This document shows positions 19,075 to 27,483 of a stretch of DNA of 64,000 nucleotides, piece by piece (within the stretch, counting starts at the first letter, position 1; each line of letters starts with the position of its first letter). Source of the DNA: Posidoniimonas corsicana (GTDB lineage: Bacteria > Planctomycetota > Planctomycetia > Pirellulales > Lacipirellulaceae); the NCBI RefSeq assembly GCF_007859765.1, contig NZ_SIHJ01000001.1, positions 1,694,067 to 1,758,066 on the forward strand, given 5' to 3'. A program made the translations under genes and the position numbers. The notes beneath the pieces are model-generated. The model saw nothing but the letters and a program-made list of their open reading frames with translations, was not told the origin of the DNA and made no database searches.

Positions 19075-20574
19075 CTAGATAACCGGCGCCGGGGACACGT
19101 CAACCGTCGGCGCAACCAGCGCCGGCGCGATCGGCGCTGCGCTGGGCTTTTCCGCGTCGCTGGTGAGCGGCGCCGGGGTTGGGAGCGTGTGGGTCAGCCG
19201 GACTTTGTTGAGCCCGTCGAGGGCGGCCACCTTGTAGCACTCAGCCATCGTCGGGTAGTTGAACACGGTGTCGCGGAAGTACTCGATCGTGCCGCCCAGC
19301 CGCATCACCGCCTGCCCGATGTGGACAATCTCGGTTGCGGTGTCGCCGATGCAGTGCACGCCCAAGAGCTGCAGCGTCTCGCGGTGGAACAGCAGCTTCA
19401 GCAGGCCGGTGGTGTCGCCTACGATCTGGCCGCGGGCGATTTCCGAGAACCGGGCGACGCCGGTCTCGTACGGCACACAGTCCTTGGTCAGCTCTTCCTC
19501 GTTCTTGCCCACCATCGAGATTTCGGGGACGGTGAACAGGCCGTAGGGGATGCTGTCGCTGGGTGTGAACCGCTGGTTGAACGCGTGGCTGGCGGCCTGC
19601 CGCCCCTGCTCCATCGAGGCGCTGGCCAGAGCGGGGAACCCGACAATGTCGCCCACGGCATAGATGCCGGGGACGTTGGTCTGGAAGTTCTCGTCGCACT
19701 CCAGCCGCCCCCGCTTGTCGGCGGTCAGGCCGGCCGCCTCGACATTGAGCGCCGCTGTGTCGCCTTGCCGGCCCACGCTGAACAGCACGGTCTCGCCGAC
19801 GACGCGTTTGCCGCTGGCCAGCTCGACCGCGACGGACGTGTCGTCCAGCTTGTGGATGTTCTCGACCGCCTCTCCCAGGCGGAGCGTCACCCCGAGCGAG
19901 CGGGCGTGGTAGACCAGCACGTCGATGATCTCGCGGTCGCAGAACTCGAGCAGGTTGGGGCGGCCGTCGATCAGCGTCACCTTCACGCCGAGCGTGGCGA
20001 ACATCAGCCCGTACTCAATGCCGATCACGCCGGCCCCTACCACCACCATCGACCGCGGGATGTGGTCCAGGTCGAGGAACTCATCGGAGTCAAAGACCGT
20101 GGCGCCGTCGAACGGGATGTGCGCGGGGCGGGCGGGTTTGGTGCCCGGCGCGAGGATGACGTTGTCGGCGTTGATGAGGTAGTGCTCGCCCGGCCCGCCG
20201 ATGCGGAGCGTCTGGCGATCGACAAACGACGCCTCGCCGGTGTGCACATCGACGCCGTTCCGGTCGAACTGGTCCTGCAGGACCTCCCACTCGGTGCGGC
20301 TAACCTGGCCGAGCTTGCGGCGCAGCTCGTCCATGGTGATCTGGCGCTTGTTGCGGTACAGGTCGGGGTACGCTCCGCGCTGCCGGAAGCCGGTGAGGTG
20401 GAGGATCGCCTCACGCATGGTCTTCGAGGGGATTGTGCCGGTGTGCAGGCAGACGCCGCCCACCAGCTTCCTCTCGCGCTCGATGATCGCAACCCGCTTG
20501 CCCAGCTTGGCCGCCGCGATGGCCGCCTTCTGTCCGCCGGGTCCGCTGCCAACTACCGCCAAGTCGTAACGCAT
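19075..20574 (-). CDS. sthA: Soluble pyridine nucleotide transhydrogenase (SthA-type flavoprotein)
   Basis: 499 residues from ATG 20574. The FAD motif VGSGPGG is at 8-14 and the NAD motif GAGVIGIEYG is near 185. The redox-disulfide position reads GGVCLHTGTIPSKT: Cys42 is present but the second Cys of C-x4-C is Thr47. This is as in E. coli SthA and unlike lipoamide dehydrogenase, so a Si-specific NAD(P) transhydrogenase is favoured. It would interconvert NADH and NADPH in the cytoplasm. A C-terminal extension of about 35 residues rich in Pro and Ala is unusual for the family. Probable operon order here is release-factor-like, HAD, MOSC, then this gene. Confidence 0.88.
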   Translation of the reverse strand: MRYDLAVVGSGPGGQKAAIAAAKLGKRVAIIERERKLVGGVCLHTGTIPSKTMREAILHLTGFRQRGAYPDLYRNKRQITMDELRRKLGQVSRTEWEVLQDQFDRNGVDVHTGEASFVDRQTLRIGGPGEHYLINADNVILAPGTKPARPAHIPFDGATVFDSDEFLDLDHIPRSMVVVGAGVIGIEYGLMFATLGVKVTLIDGRPNLLEFCDREIIDVLVYHARSLGVTLRLGEAVENIHKLDDTSVAVELASGKRVVGETVLFSVGRQGDTAALNVEAAGLTADKRGRLECDENFQTNVPGIYAVGDIVGFPALASASMEQGRQAASHAFNQRFTPSDSIPYGLFTVPEISMVGKNEEELTKDCVPYETGVARFSEIARGQIVGDTTGLLKLLFHRETLQLLGVHCIGDTATEIVHIGQAVMRLGGTIEYFRDTVFNYPTMAECYKVAALDGLNKVRLTHTLPTPAPLTSDAEKPSAAPIAPALVAPTVDVSPAPVI

Positions 20575-20733
20575 GGTTCCGCTGCCTGTGCCTGCATGGA
20601 TTGCGGCGTCGCTGTCGACGCCTTGGGCAAGCGTAGGTGTTGGTGTGGGCCGCCGGGGCGCCGCACGGCGGCGGATGCGGCGATTCCCGCGACGCTGCGC
20701 CGGCTGTGCCGTTCGTGCCGGTTGATCCGTCGG

Positions 20734-21486
20734 CTATACGAATGACAGCACGTCGCCGACGCGGAGGACGCCCGGTTGGCTGGCTAGGCGGGTGTTGAGC
20801 GCGGCCCGGTAGAAGTGATTGAATACGCCACGCGGCGAGGCCTCCGGCAGGCATGCTTCGCGTCGAGCAGCAAACTTCTTCTGAAAACCTGGAGTCGGTT
20901 CGCCCGTCTGCGAGTCGCGGGCAGGAACTGCGCAGCGCTGGCAGACGCCGGTTGGCAGCAGCCGCAGGGCGCCCAGCTGCACCTCTCTGCCAACCAACCG
21001 GTCCTCCCAGAAGGGCTCGGGGGCGTCGATCTCAATGTTCGCTCGCATCCGCCGCCGCGTCTCGTCGAGGTTGAGATCGAACCACTGGGCGATGGCCTCC
21101 AGGCTGGCGGTGCTGATGAGGGTCGGGCCGGGCGCGTCGGTGTCGTCGGGCAGGCCGCGGAGTTCGTCTTCAACAACGGTGCACACAAGAGAAAGTCTTC
21201 CGCCGATCCATCGCCCGACTTCCTCCGCGCCCTGGGGCAGGGGGAACCACGTGCTCTGCTGGCCGTCGCAGGCAAGCAGCACGGCGGCAGCGTCAGCGTC
21301 GAACTCGCACCGGATCCGCTGCACCGCCGCGAACCGCTTGGCGTTGACGAAGCGGCCCGCTTCGTCCTGCAGAGCGTAGCGCCGGTCGTGCCGCAGTGCG
21401 CCCGAGGCGAGCACCTCAGCCTCTTTGAGCCGCATCCCGTCGAGCGACTTGATGGGGAATACCGTGAGTCGGGTGACGCTCGGCAT
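20734..21486 (-). CDS. MOSC domain protein
   Basis: 250 residues from ATG 21486. The N-terminal MOSC beta-barrel begins TRLTVFPIKSLDG and continues HDRRYAL. The C-terminal MOSC domain contains CQRCAVPARDSQTGE, whose first Cys sits in the position proposed to bind the molybdenum cofactor or a sulfur-carrier intermediate in mARC/YcbX-type proteins. NIEIDAPEPFWEDRLVGR is also typical. It probably handles sulfur or Moco-dependent reduction of N-hydroxylated compounds; the substrate cannot be read from sequence. It lies 35 bases downstream of the HAD gene. No ferredoxin domain is present. Confidence 0.85.
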   Translation of the reverse strand: MPSVTRLTVFPIKSLDGMRLKEAEVLASGALRHDRRYALQDEAGRFVNAKRFAAVQRIRCEFDADAAAVLLACDGQQSTWFPLPQGAEEVGRWIGGRLSLVCTVVEDELRGLPDDTDAPGPTLISTASLEAIAQWFDLNLDETRRRMRANIEIDAPEPFWEDRLVGREVQLGALRLLPTGVCQRCAVPARDSQTGEPTPGFQKKFAARREACLPEASPRGVFNHFYRAALNTRLASQPGVLRVGDVLSFV

Positions 21487-21521
21487 GCTGTTTGTCGTAT
21501 CGCGTCAGGAGGAGGTGGGGG

Positions 21522-22205
21522 CTAGTTGTCGAACCAGGCGAGCAACTCGTCGCTCTGCTCAAGGGTGTCGACAAGCAGATCGGGGTTGCTGCGTGCCAGC
21601 TCATCGGCCGACTGCCCGCCGGTCGGGACGGCCACGGCCTTGGCTCCAACCGAGTGGGCGCAGGTGACGTCGTGCATCGTGTCGCCGATCACGACCACCG
21701 TGTGGGCATCCTTGGCGCCGGGCTCCCCGTGCAGGCGGACGGCGTGCTCCACCGCGATGGCGGCGATGTCGTTCCGCTCGGTGCAGTTGTCTCCGAACCC
21801 GCCAAACGGAAAGTGGTCCCAGAGGCCGTAGTAGCCAAGCTTCAGCTCAGCGGTCTGTTCGAGGTTGCCGGTGAGCAGCCCGATGAGCACGTCGCCACGC
21901 TGCCTGAGCGTGTCGAGCAGAGACTCGACGCCGGGGAGCACTCGGCCCACACACTCCTCGAGGGCCGCCGGCAGACGCTCGGCGTAGCCGTTGCGGAAAA
22001 CGTGCCAGTTCGACTCGTTCACCTCGATGCCGTGCGACCTCATCAGGTCCAGAGCGATCGCCCGATCGCTGCGGCCGGAGAACGAAACTTCCTTGGTGAT
22101 CTCGTCCACCCCGAACAGGTCGGCAAACGTCTGGGCGAATGCGACCTGGCCTGCGCCGCCGGTCTGGATCAGGGTTCCGTCGATGTCGAACAGGCAGGTC
22201 TTCAT
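21522..22205 (-). CDS. HAD-superfamily phosphatase, phosphoglycolate-phosphatase-like
   Basis: 227 residues from ATG 22205. HAD motif I is DIDGT (nucleophile Asp7, acid Asp9), motif II is LLTGN, motif III includes the Lys near KLGYYGL, and motif IV is VVIGDTMHD. A helical cap (residues about 15-85) places it among subfamily I phosphatases such as phosphoglycolate phosphatase or beta-phosphoglucomutase relatives. The substrate is not determinable here. It is flanked closely by the MOSC gene (35 bases) and the release-factor-like gene (72 bases). Confidence 0.85.
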   Translation of the reverse strand: MKTCLFDIDGTLIQTGGAGQVAFAQTFADLFGVDEITKEVSFSGRSDRAIALDLMRSHGIEVNESNWHVFRNGYAERLPAALEECVGRVLPGVESLLDTLRQRGDVLIGLLTGNLEQTAELKLGYYGLWDHFPFGGFGDNCTERNDIAAIAVEHAVRLHGEPGAKDAHTVVVIGDTMHDVTCAHSVGAKAVAVPTGGQSADELARSNPDLLVDTLEQSDELLAWFDN

Positions 22206-22277
22206 GCACTTGGGGGAAGGGGAGGGAGGCCAGGAGGTGAGACGCCTGGCAATTCTAGCCGGCGGCGTCCGCTTTCG

Positions 22278-22799
22278 TCACCGCAGGGGGGGGAGTCCCT
22301 GCTGCTCTCGCTGGCTATTGAGCAATTCGAGGGCGGCGGGCTCAATCTTCAGAAACCTTACGAGCTGAGTGCGGCTGACCCCGAGCTGCTCGGCCGCTTC
22401 GCGGTCGTCCCAATTGGCGGCGGCCAGGCGGTCCAAGCCCTCCGCCAGCAGGCTGGGAAAGTCGTCATGCGCCGGATTGACCGCTAGCTTCCCTCCCCGG
22501 GTCCTGCGGCGCCACAAGTCGGACGGCTGTTGCGAAGTGGTCGCATCCGCTGGGCCCCTGACCGCTAGCGCAAGACGTACACGCAGCCGCAGCAGCGCAA
22601 TGGCGAGGTTCTCGGCCTGGCTACGCCGCTCGCTAGCTTCGGCGACGACACCGGTTGGGCGGTGGGTGAGCTGGATCGCCGTTTCGACCTTGTTGCGGTG
22701 CTGGCCGCCGGGGCCGGACCGCCTCAGGCGACGGACCTCGCAGTCGTCTTTCAGGTCGTCTGGTGAGATTGTCGCCGGGTGGGGCGGATCGACGTGCAT
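22278..22799 (-). CDS. GGQ release-factor-domain protein with C-terminal helix-turn-helix-like segment
   Basis: 173 residues from ATG 22799. The class-I release-factor catalytic loop is clear: RRSGPGGQHRNKVETA, with Gly31-Gly32-Gln33 positioned to trigger peptidyl-tRNA hydrolysis on the ribosome. ATGVVAE-type and SQAENLAIAL segments follow as in ArfB/RF-1-like proteins. No codon-recognition domain is present, so it is probably a rescue factor rather than RF1 or RF2. Unlike ArfB, it lacks an obvious lysine-rich C-tail. Instead it has a conserved-looking acidic/helical end with DDREAAEQLGVSRTQLVRFL (about 131-150), which reads as a helix-turn-helix. Confidence 0.82.
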   Translation of the reverse strand: MHVDPPHPATISPDDLKDDCEVRRLRRSGPGGQHRNKVETAIQLTHRPTGVVAEASERRSQAENLAIALLRLRVRLALAVRGPADATTSQQPSDLWRRRTRGGKLAVNPAHDDFPSLLAEGLDRLAAANWDDREAAEQLGVSRTQLVRFLKIEPAALELLNSQREQQGLPPLR

Positions 22800-22904
22800 T
22801 TATTGCGAAACCGTGGCTTGGGGCACAATCGCCCGCAGCGTGGGCGCCGATAGACGCTTTGGACGCCTCATCCGTTTCGTAGTTCTAGCGGGGACTCTTC
22901 TGAA

Positions 22905-23393
22905 ATGACACGCCTGTTCATCGTGCTGTTCGCGGCCTGGGCCGCTACGCCGTTACTCGCCGCGGAAACGGGGCAGCAGCCGCCGGCGGCCAAGCACCAG
23001 CACACGGCCCCAGTCTTCCGTCACGTGGGCGCGGACGCCGCCTGGCATGCCGCGCAGAAGTCTCGCCGCCCGGTGCTGCTGTACATCAGCTCGGAAGACT
23101 GCCGATTCTGCGTCAAGATGCTCAAGGACACCTACTCGCACCCGCAGATTGCCGCGGCGCTGTCGAAGAGCTGCGAGCCGGTGGCTCTGATGCGTGAAGA
23201 CAACCAAGAGTTGGTTAAACACCTGCAGATCCGCGCCTACCCCACAACGGTGATCGTCGGCGCCGACGGCAAGGAGGTTACCCGTATCGAGGGCTACCTG
23301 CCGCCGCAGAAGTTCGCCGAGGCGGTGTTCGGCCCGCCGCGGCAGGCTCAGCACGCGGTGCGTCCCGCCGCCGCGACGGCCCCTGCTCGCTAG
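22905..23393 (+). CDS. Secreted thioredoxin-like protein
   Basis: 162 residues from ATG 22905. A signal peptide (MTRLFIVLFAAWAATPLLAA) precedes a thioredoxin fold. The redox motif is SSEDCRFC, with Cys66 and Cys69. The cis-proline is Pro113 in RAYPTTVIV, and VEGYLPP-like GYLPPQKF follows as in DUF255/thioredoxin_7 proteins. It would act on disulfides in the periplasm. The C-terminal 30 residues are Ala/Pro-rich and disordered. Its stop lies only ten bases from the stop of the convergent cupin-like gene, leaving no room for a separate terminator. Confidence 0.85.
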   Translation: MTRLFIVLFAAWAATPLLAAETGQQPPAAKHQHTAPVFRHVGADAAWHAAQKSRRPVLLYISSEDCRFCVKMLKDTYSHPQIAAALSKSCEPVALMREDNQELVKHLQIRAYPTTVIVGADGKEVTRIEGYLPPQKFAEAVFGPPRQAQHAVRPAAATAPAR

Positions 23394-23403
23394 CAGGCCG
23401 ACG

Positions 23404-24417
23404 CTAGCCGATCGATACCGGCTCGCCGACGGCGGGCGCCTCGGGAAGCGGCGCCACGACCGCCGGGGCCTCGGTCGAGCCGTCCAGCAGCCGCACGCCG
23501 TTGGGCGCCTGCGGGTCGATCTCGAAGCTTACCGGGTACCGGAAGCCCTCTGGGGCCTTCGGCGCCAGCCACGGCAGCCTGCGGCAGATGCGGAGGGCGG
23601 TTTCTTTGCACGCAGGGCCGAAGCCGTCGAGCTTGGTCGAGTGGAACGACCCGCCCAGGAGGTTGCGGAAGTGGCGGTTCGCCAGGTAGACGTTGTTCTT
23701 GCGGACCGCCCGGCGGGTCATGTGCTCGGTGGACAGCGAGATGTTCAGCCCCGACGTGTTCACCACCCGGTGCGGCGTGTGCTGCGGCCAGGTGATCATC
23801 TGGCCCGGTTCGACATCGTACACCTCGGCGACCTCGTCGAGCTCGGGCCGGTACTCGACCTCCTCCGCAGCGTCGCCGATGAGCACGCTCTCGATCGTCG
23901 AGTCCGGCAGCACGCCGGTTTCCAGCGGGTAGACCCACACCCGCTTCTCGCCGCGGATGTGCCACAGCATGTTCACCGGGCAGTCCATGTGGTAGTAGAC
24001 CAGCGCGGTGGGGGACGAAATCAGCAGGTTGGCCGACCTGTTGAACGTTGACAGGCCGGGGGCGGTCGCTTCTAGCTCGTCGTAGAGCTGATTGACCAGC
24101 GCGTTGTACTCGGGGTGGAAGTCCATCACCCGCCGCAGGTTCAACCACAGGCGGCCGTCACGCACCGCTTGCAGCAGGGTCGCGGCGTCGTAGTGCCCGG
24201 CGTCGCCCTCCCGCCAGTCGCCGCGGTTATTGGGGTCCACGCCCATGGTGTTGACCCCCAGCGCGCTCCGCGGGTGGGTCGTGAGCGTCTGGATGAGCCC
24301 CTCATCGGTGAACAGGTCCAGCTCTTGCAGACGGTGCCCGGCGACCAGGTTGCCGCGGTTGAGCAGGGCGGTTTGCGCGTGTGACCAGTTGTCGAGCAGC
24401 TGAGTGTCGCGTGACAT
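23404..24417 (-). CDS. JmjC/cupin-like Fe(II)-dioxygenase-type protein
   Basis: 337 residues from ATG 24417; a longer in-frame start at 24504 is possible but adds low-quality sequence. The cupin core has YYHMDCPVNMLWHIRGEKRV, with a His-X-Asp pair (His143, Asp145), and PGQMITWPQHTPHRV, supplying a distal His (213 or 216). This is the 2-His-1-carboxylate pattern of Fe(II)/2-oxoglutarate oxygenases in the cupin-8/JmjC group. The substrate is unknown. The C-terminal 40 residues are Pro/Ala/Glu-rich. No partner gene is close in the same direction. A transcriptional or peptide-hydroxylating role would be inference. Confidence 0.7.
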   Translation of the reverse strand: MSRDTQLLDNWSHAQTALLNRGNLVAGHRLQELDLFTDEGLIQTLTTHPRSALGVNTMGVDPNNRGDWREGDAGHYDAATLLQAVRDGRLWLNLRRVMDFHPEYNALVNQLYDELEATAPGLSTFNRSANLLISSPTALVYYHMDCPVNMLWHIRGEKRVWVYPLETGVLPDSTIESVLIGDAAEEVEYRPELDEVAEVYDVEPGQMITWPQHTPHRVVNTSGLNISLSTEHMTRRAVRKNNVYLANRHFRNLLGGSFHSTKLDGFGPACKETALRICRRLPWLAPKAPEGFRYPVSFEIDPQAPNGVRLLDGSTEAPAVVAPLPEAPAVGEPVSIG

Positions 24418-24818
24418 GGGTTTCCCAGACGAGGAGTGAGCGGGCGGGCTGTTTCGGACAAGTCTAGTACCCAATTCGAGGGTGCGCAGGCGTTTGTAAC
24501 CCAACTAACCGTGGCAACCGGCGCTAGCCTCCGAAGGTTGTCTGGGCGCGGCACGGCTAGTAGACTGGCCGCGTGCGGGGCCCCGTCGGCGCCAGTGCAG
24601 GTCCGACCGTCCTTCTGTTCAGAGATCTGCTAACTGGGCAACAGCGCAGTAGCTGCCTAGAACTCCGGTAGCCATGGGATTCGACCGCGTTTCCGTGGGG
24701 CCGCGGCGGACTTTGCAAGCGATTGGCACAGCCGTTGCTACTTTGGCCGCGGCCGCCGGGCCAGCAGCCGTGTGGTTTCCCTCCACCCTCCCGAACTCAT
24801 CCGACGCCGAGCTACTGA
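24418..24818. other. Intergenic region between divergent genes
   Basis: About 400 bases separate the divergently read cupin-like gene and egtD, so both promoters should lie here. I see no open frame with coding character, no clear terminator and no confident -35/-10 pair. Confidence 0.5.
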
Positions 24819-25796
24819 ATGTCAGCCATCGACGCCGCGGTCTCTACTCTCCAGCAGCTTGCCGACCCCGCCGACGACTTCCGCGCGGACGTTCTGGCAG
24901 GGTTGATGGGGAGCCCGAAACGCATCTCCAGCAAGCACCTCTACGATAAACGAGGTTCGGAACTCTTCGACCGGATCTGCGAGCTTGAGGAGTACTACCC
25001 GACCCGCTGCGAACTCGAGATCATGCGTCGGCACTCGGGAGAGATTGCCGAACAGTTTGCGGGTCCGGTTCACCTCGTTGAGTTCGGTAGCGGCAGCAGC
25101 CTCAAGACCCGCTTGCTGCTCGACCATCTTGACCCGTGTTCGACCTACCTGCCCGTCGACGTTTCTCGTGAGCACCTCGAAGCGAGTTGCGACGCGCTGC
25201 GGGCCGAATACCCGGGCCTCGCCATCCAGCCGGTGTGCGGCGACTTTACTGAGCCGCTGCCCATGCCCGAAGGTTTGGACCGGTCCGCGCCCACTGTGGT
25301 CTACTTCCCCGGGTCCACCATCGGCAACTTTGAGGAAGCCGCGGCGGTCGGGCTCTTGAGAAACATCCGCGAGATCGCCGGTGAGGACGGGCAAGCGCTG
25401 ATCGGCGTCGACCTGCGGAAGGACGCCGCCGTCGTGCACGCCGCCTACAACGACCGCGAGGGGGTGACCGCCGAGTTCACCAAGAACCTGCTGCGGCGGA
25501 TCAACCGGGAGCTGCGGGCGGACTTCCAGCTGCAAGACTTTGACTACCACGCGCACTACAACACTCACAAGGGGCGGATCGAGGCGGCGCTCGTCAGCCG
25601 TCGGGACCACCGGGTGAGTGTCGACGGCCAGCCGGTCGCGTTCGGCCGCGGCGAGGCGATCCGGACCGAGTACTCACACAAGTACACCATCCCACAGTTC
25701 GCGGCGATGGCGGAGCGCGCAGGGCTGGAGCTCGCCCGCCAGTGGAACGATACGCGACGCTACTTCGCGGTGCTGCTCCTGCGGGCGGCCCGCTAG
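24819..25796 (+). CDS. egtD: L-histidine N-alpha-methyltransferase (EgtD)
   Basis: 325 residues from ATG 24819. EgtD uses three SAM molecules to convert histidine to hercynine, the first step of ergothioneine synthesis. Family signatures: SSKHLYDKRGSELFDRICELEEYYPTR-like region (37-63); SAM-binding VEFGSGSSLKTRLLL at 87-101; TVVYFPGSTIGNF near 165-178; DLRKD near 205; and TEYSHKYTI near 288, part of the substrate site. Length is standard. The egtB gene begins 28 bases downstream, so the two are almost certainly co-transcribed and together could make hercynylcysteine sulfoxide. Confidence 0.95.
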   Translation: MSAIDAAVSTLQQLADPADDFRADVLAGLMGSPKRISSKHLYDKRGSELFDRICELEEYYPTRCELEIMRRHSGEIAEQFAGPVHLVEFGSGSSLKTRLLLDHLDPCSTYLPVDVSREHLEASCDALRAEYPGLAIQPVCGDFTEPLPMPEGLDRSAPTVVYFPGSTIGNFEEAAAVGLLRNIREIAGEDGQALIGVDLRKDAAVVHAAYNDREGVTAEFTKNLLRRINRELRADFQLQDFDYHAHYNTHKGRIEAALVSRRDHRVSVDGQPVAFGRGEAIRTEYSHKYTIPQFAAMAERAGLELARQWNDTRRYFAVLLLRAAR

Positions 25797-25824
25797 CCGC
25801 CGGGTTATCTACCGAAGGGATCAC

Positions 25825-27105
25825 GTGTCACTGCTTACCGAACCCCAGTCGGCCACCGACCGCTTCGAACGTGTCCGGCGGTTCACGGAACAGTTAACGG
25901 CCAACATCGGGCCCGAAGACTCCACCATCCAGTCGATGGCTAACGCCAGCCCGGTGAAGTGGCACCTCGCGCACACGACGTGGTTCTTCGAAACATTCGT
26001 GCTCAGTCGGGTCGGTGGCCATGAGCCGATCGACCCCGCATTCGAGTCGCTCTTCAACTCTTACTACAACACCGTGGGTGTGCCGTTCCCACGGCCGCTG
26101 CGGGGCGTGCTCAGCCGCCCGACCCTCGAGCAGGTCCACAAGTACCGCCGGGCAGTCGATCAGCGGTTGGGTGAGGCGATCGCCGAGGGGCTCTGCCAGC
26201 GGGACGCCGGCGCCGAGCGGATTATCGAGCTGGGCCTGCAGCACGAGCAGCAGCACCAGGAGCTGATCCTCACCGACATCAAGCACGCGTTCTCGATCAA
26301 CCCACTCCAGCCCGCCGTGCTGCCCGGTGGGCTAGACAACGAGCCGGCGTCGGAGACGCCCGACGACGGTTGGACCTCGTACCAGGAGGGCCGCCGTGAG
26401 ATCGGCCACAGCGGCGATTGTTTTGCCTACGACAACGAGTCCCCACGGCACCCGGTCTGGCTCTCGCCCTACCGCCTGAAGAACTCGCCGGTGACCTGCG
26501 GCGAGTTCCTGGCCTTCATCGCCGACGACGGGTACCGCCGGCCCGAGCTGTGGCTCTCGGAGGGCTGGAACACGGTGCAGGCCGAAGGCTGGAGTTCGCC
26601 GATCTACTGGCGCCGCGACGGCGACAGCTGGAGCGAGTTCACACTGGCTGGGCGGGTCGCCCTCGACCTCAACCGCCCGGCCACCCACCTGAGCTACTTC
26701 GAGGCCGACGCGTACGCCCGCTGGGCCGGCGCCCGGCTGCCGACCGAGGCCGAGTGGGAGGCCGCCGCCCAGATGCAAGCCGTCGAAGGGAACTTCGCCG
26801 ACGTGCTGATGGCCGACGGGCTGGCGCCGCACCCCGCCGCGCGGCGTCGTAGCGGTGGACCGCTCCACCGGCTCTTCGGTGACTCGTGGGAGTGGACCTC
26901 CAGCAGCTACTCGCCCTACCCAGGGTACCGCCCGCCCGCCGGCGCGCTCGGCGAGTACAACGGCAAGTTCATGTGCAATCAGTACGTGCTGCGTGGTGGT
27001 TCTTGCGCGACCTCTTCGGACCACATCCGCCCGTCCTACCGCAATTTCTTTGCGGCCGACTCGCGCTGGCAATTCGCCGGCGTCCGCCTGGCGGCGGAAG
27101 CATAG
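25825..27105 (+). CDS. egtB: Ergothioneine biosynthesis iron enzyme EgtB
   Basis: 426 residues from GTG 25825, chosen for the GAAGGGA site just upstream and the match to EgtB length. EgtB is a non-haem iron oxygenase that joins a thiol to hercynine with O2. The N-terminal DinB-like domain supplies the predicted iron ligands His50 (WHLAHTTWFFE), His140 and His144 (HEQQHQE). The C-terminal formylglycine-generating-enzyme-like domain shows PVTCGEF, YFEADAYARWAGARLPTEAEWE, GDSWEWTSS, LRGGSCAT and FAGVRLA. EgtA and EgtC are not adjacent, so it may use cysteine directly as some EgtB types do, but donor choice cannot be read here. Confidence 0.93.
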   Translation: MSLLTEPQSATDRFERVRRFTEQLTANIGPEDSTIQSMANASPVKWHLAHTTWFFETFVLSRVGGHEPIDPAFESLFNSYYNTVGVPFPRPLRGVLSRPTLEQVHKYRRAVDQRLGEAIAEGLCQRDAGAERIIELGLQHEQQHQELILTDIKHAFSINPLQPAVLPGGLDNEPASETPDDGWTSYQEGRREIGHSGDCFAYDNESPRHPVWLSPYRLKNSPVTCGEFLAFIADDGYRRPELWLSEGWNTVQAEGWSSPIYWRRDGDSWSEFTLAGRVALDLNRPATHLSYFEADAYARWAGARLPTEAEWEAAAQMQAVEGNFADVLMADGLAPHPAARRRSGGPLHRLFGDSWEWTSSSYSPYPGYRPPAGALGEYNGKFMCNQYVLRGGSCATSSDHIRPSYRNFFAADSRWQFAGVRLAAEA

Positions 27106-27483
27106 CCCAAATGACCGCCGTCCAGCGGCGCTGCGCCCGACCTGGGCGATCTTGAACCCCGGCCTGCTTGCTCTGCTTTCCGCGCCGCTGATGCGTGGGC
27201 CGCCACCTGCGTATCGACCGACCAGCATCAGTGCTCGCCGCGCGCTCACTCTTCTCATCGTATCGGCCCCACGCGAGCCGCTGCCCGGCGTTGGTCGATA
27301 GTTTGCGGCTCAATCTGGCGTGGCTAGCGCCGTGCTGGACGCAAGCGCGCCGGGCGGCACGACTGGCATGCCTATTGCATCCCTTCGTCGACCACTGAAG
27401 GACGGCTGCCAGGCGACAAGCGACCCGGGTGGATCGCCCACGCAGCCCAGCAAACTGAACCACACTTGTGAAAGGGGAATAGG
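27106..27483 (+). other. Intergenic leader region
   Basis: No credible gene is seen. The last 15 bases hold a good ribosome site (AAAGGGGAATAGG) for the following ATG at 27484. A promoter for that gene is expected but was not confidently located. Confidence 0.45.

Noticed and set aside
19189-20745. 518-codon + strand frame over the sthA gene
   Set aside because: The - strand encodes a well-conserved flavoprotein; the + strand translation has no motifs.
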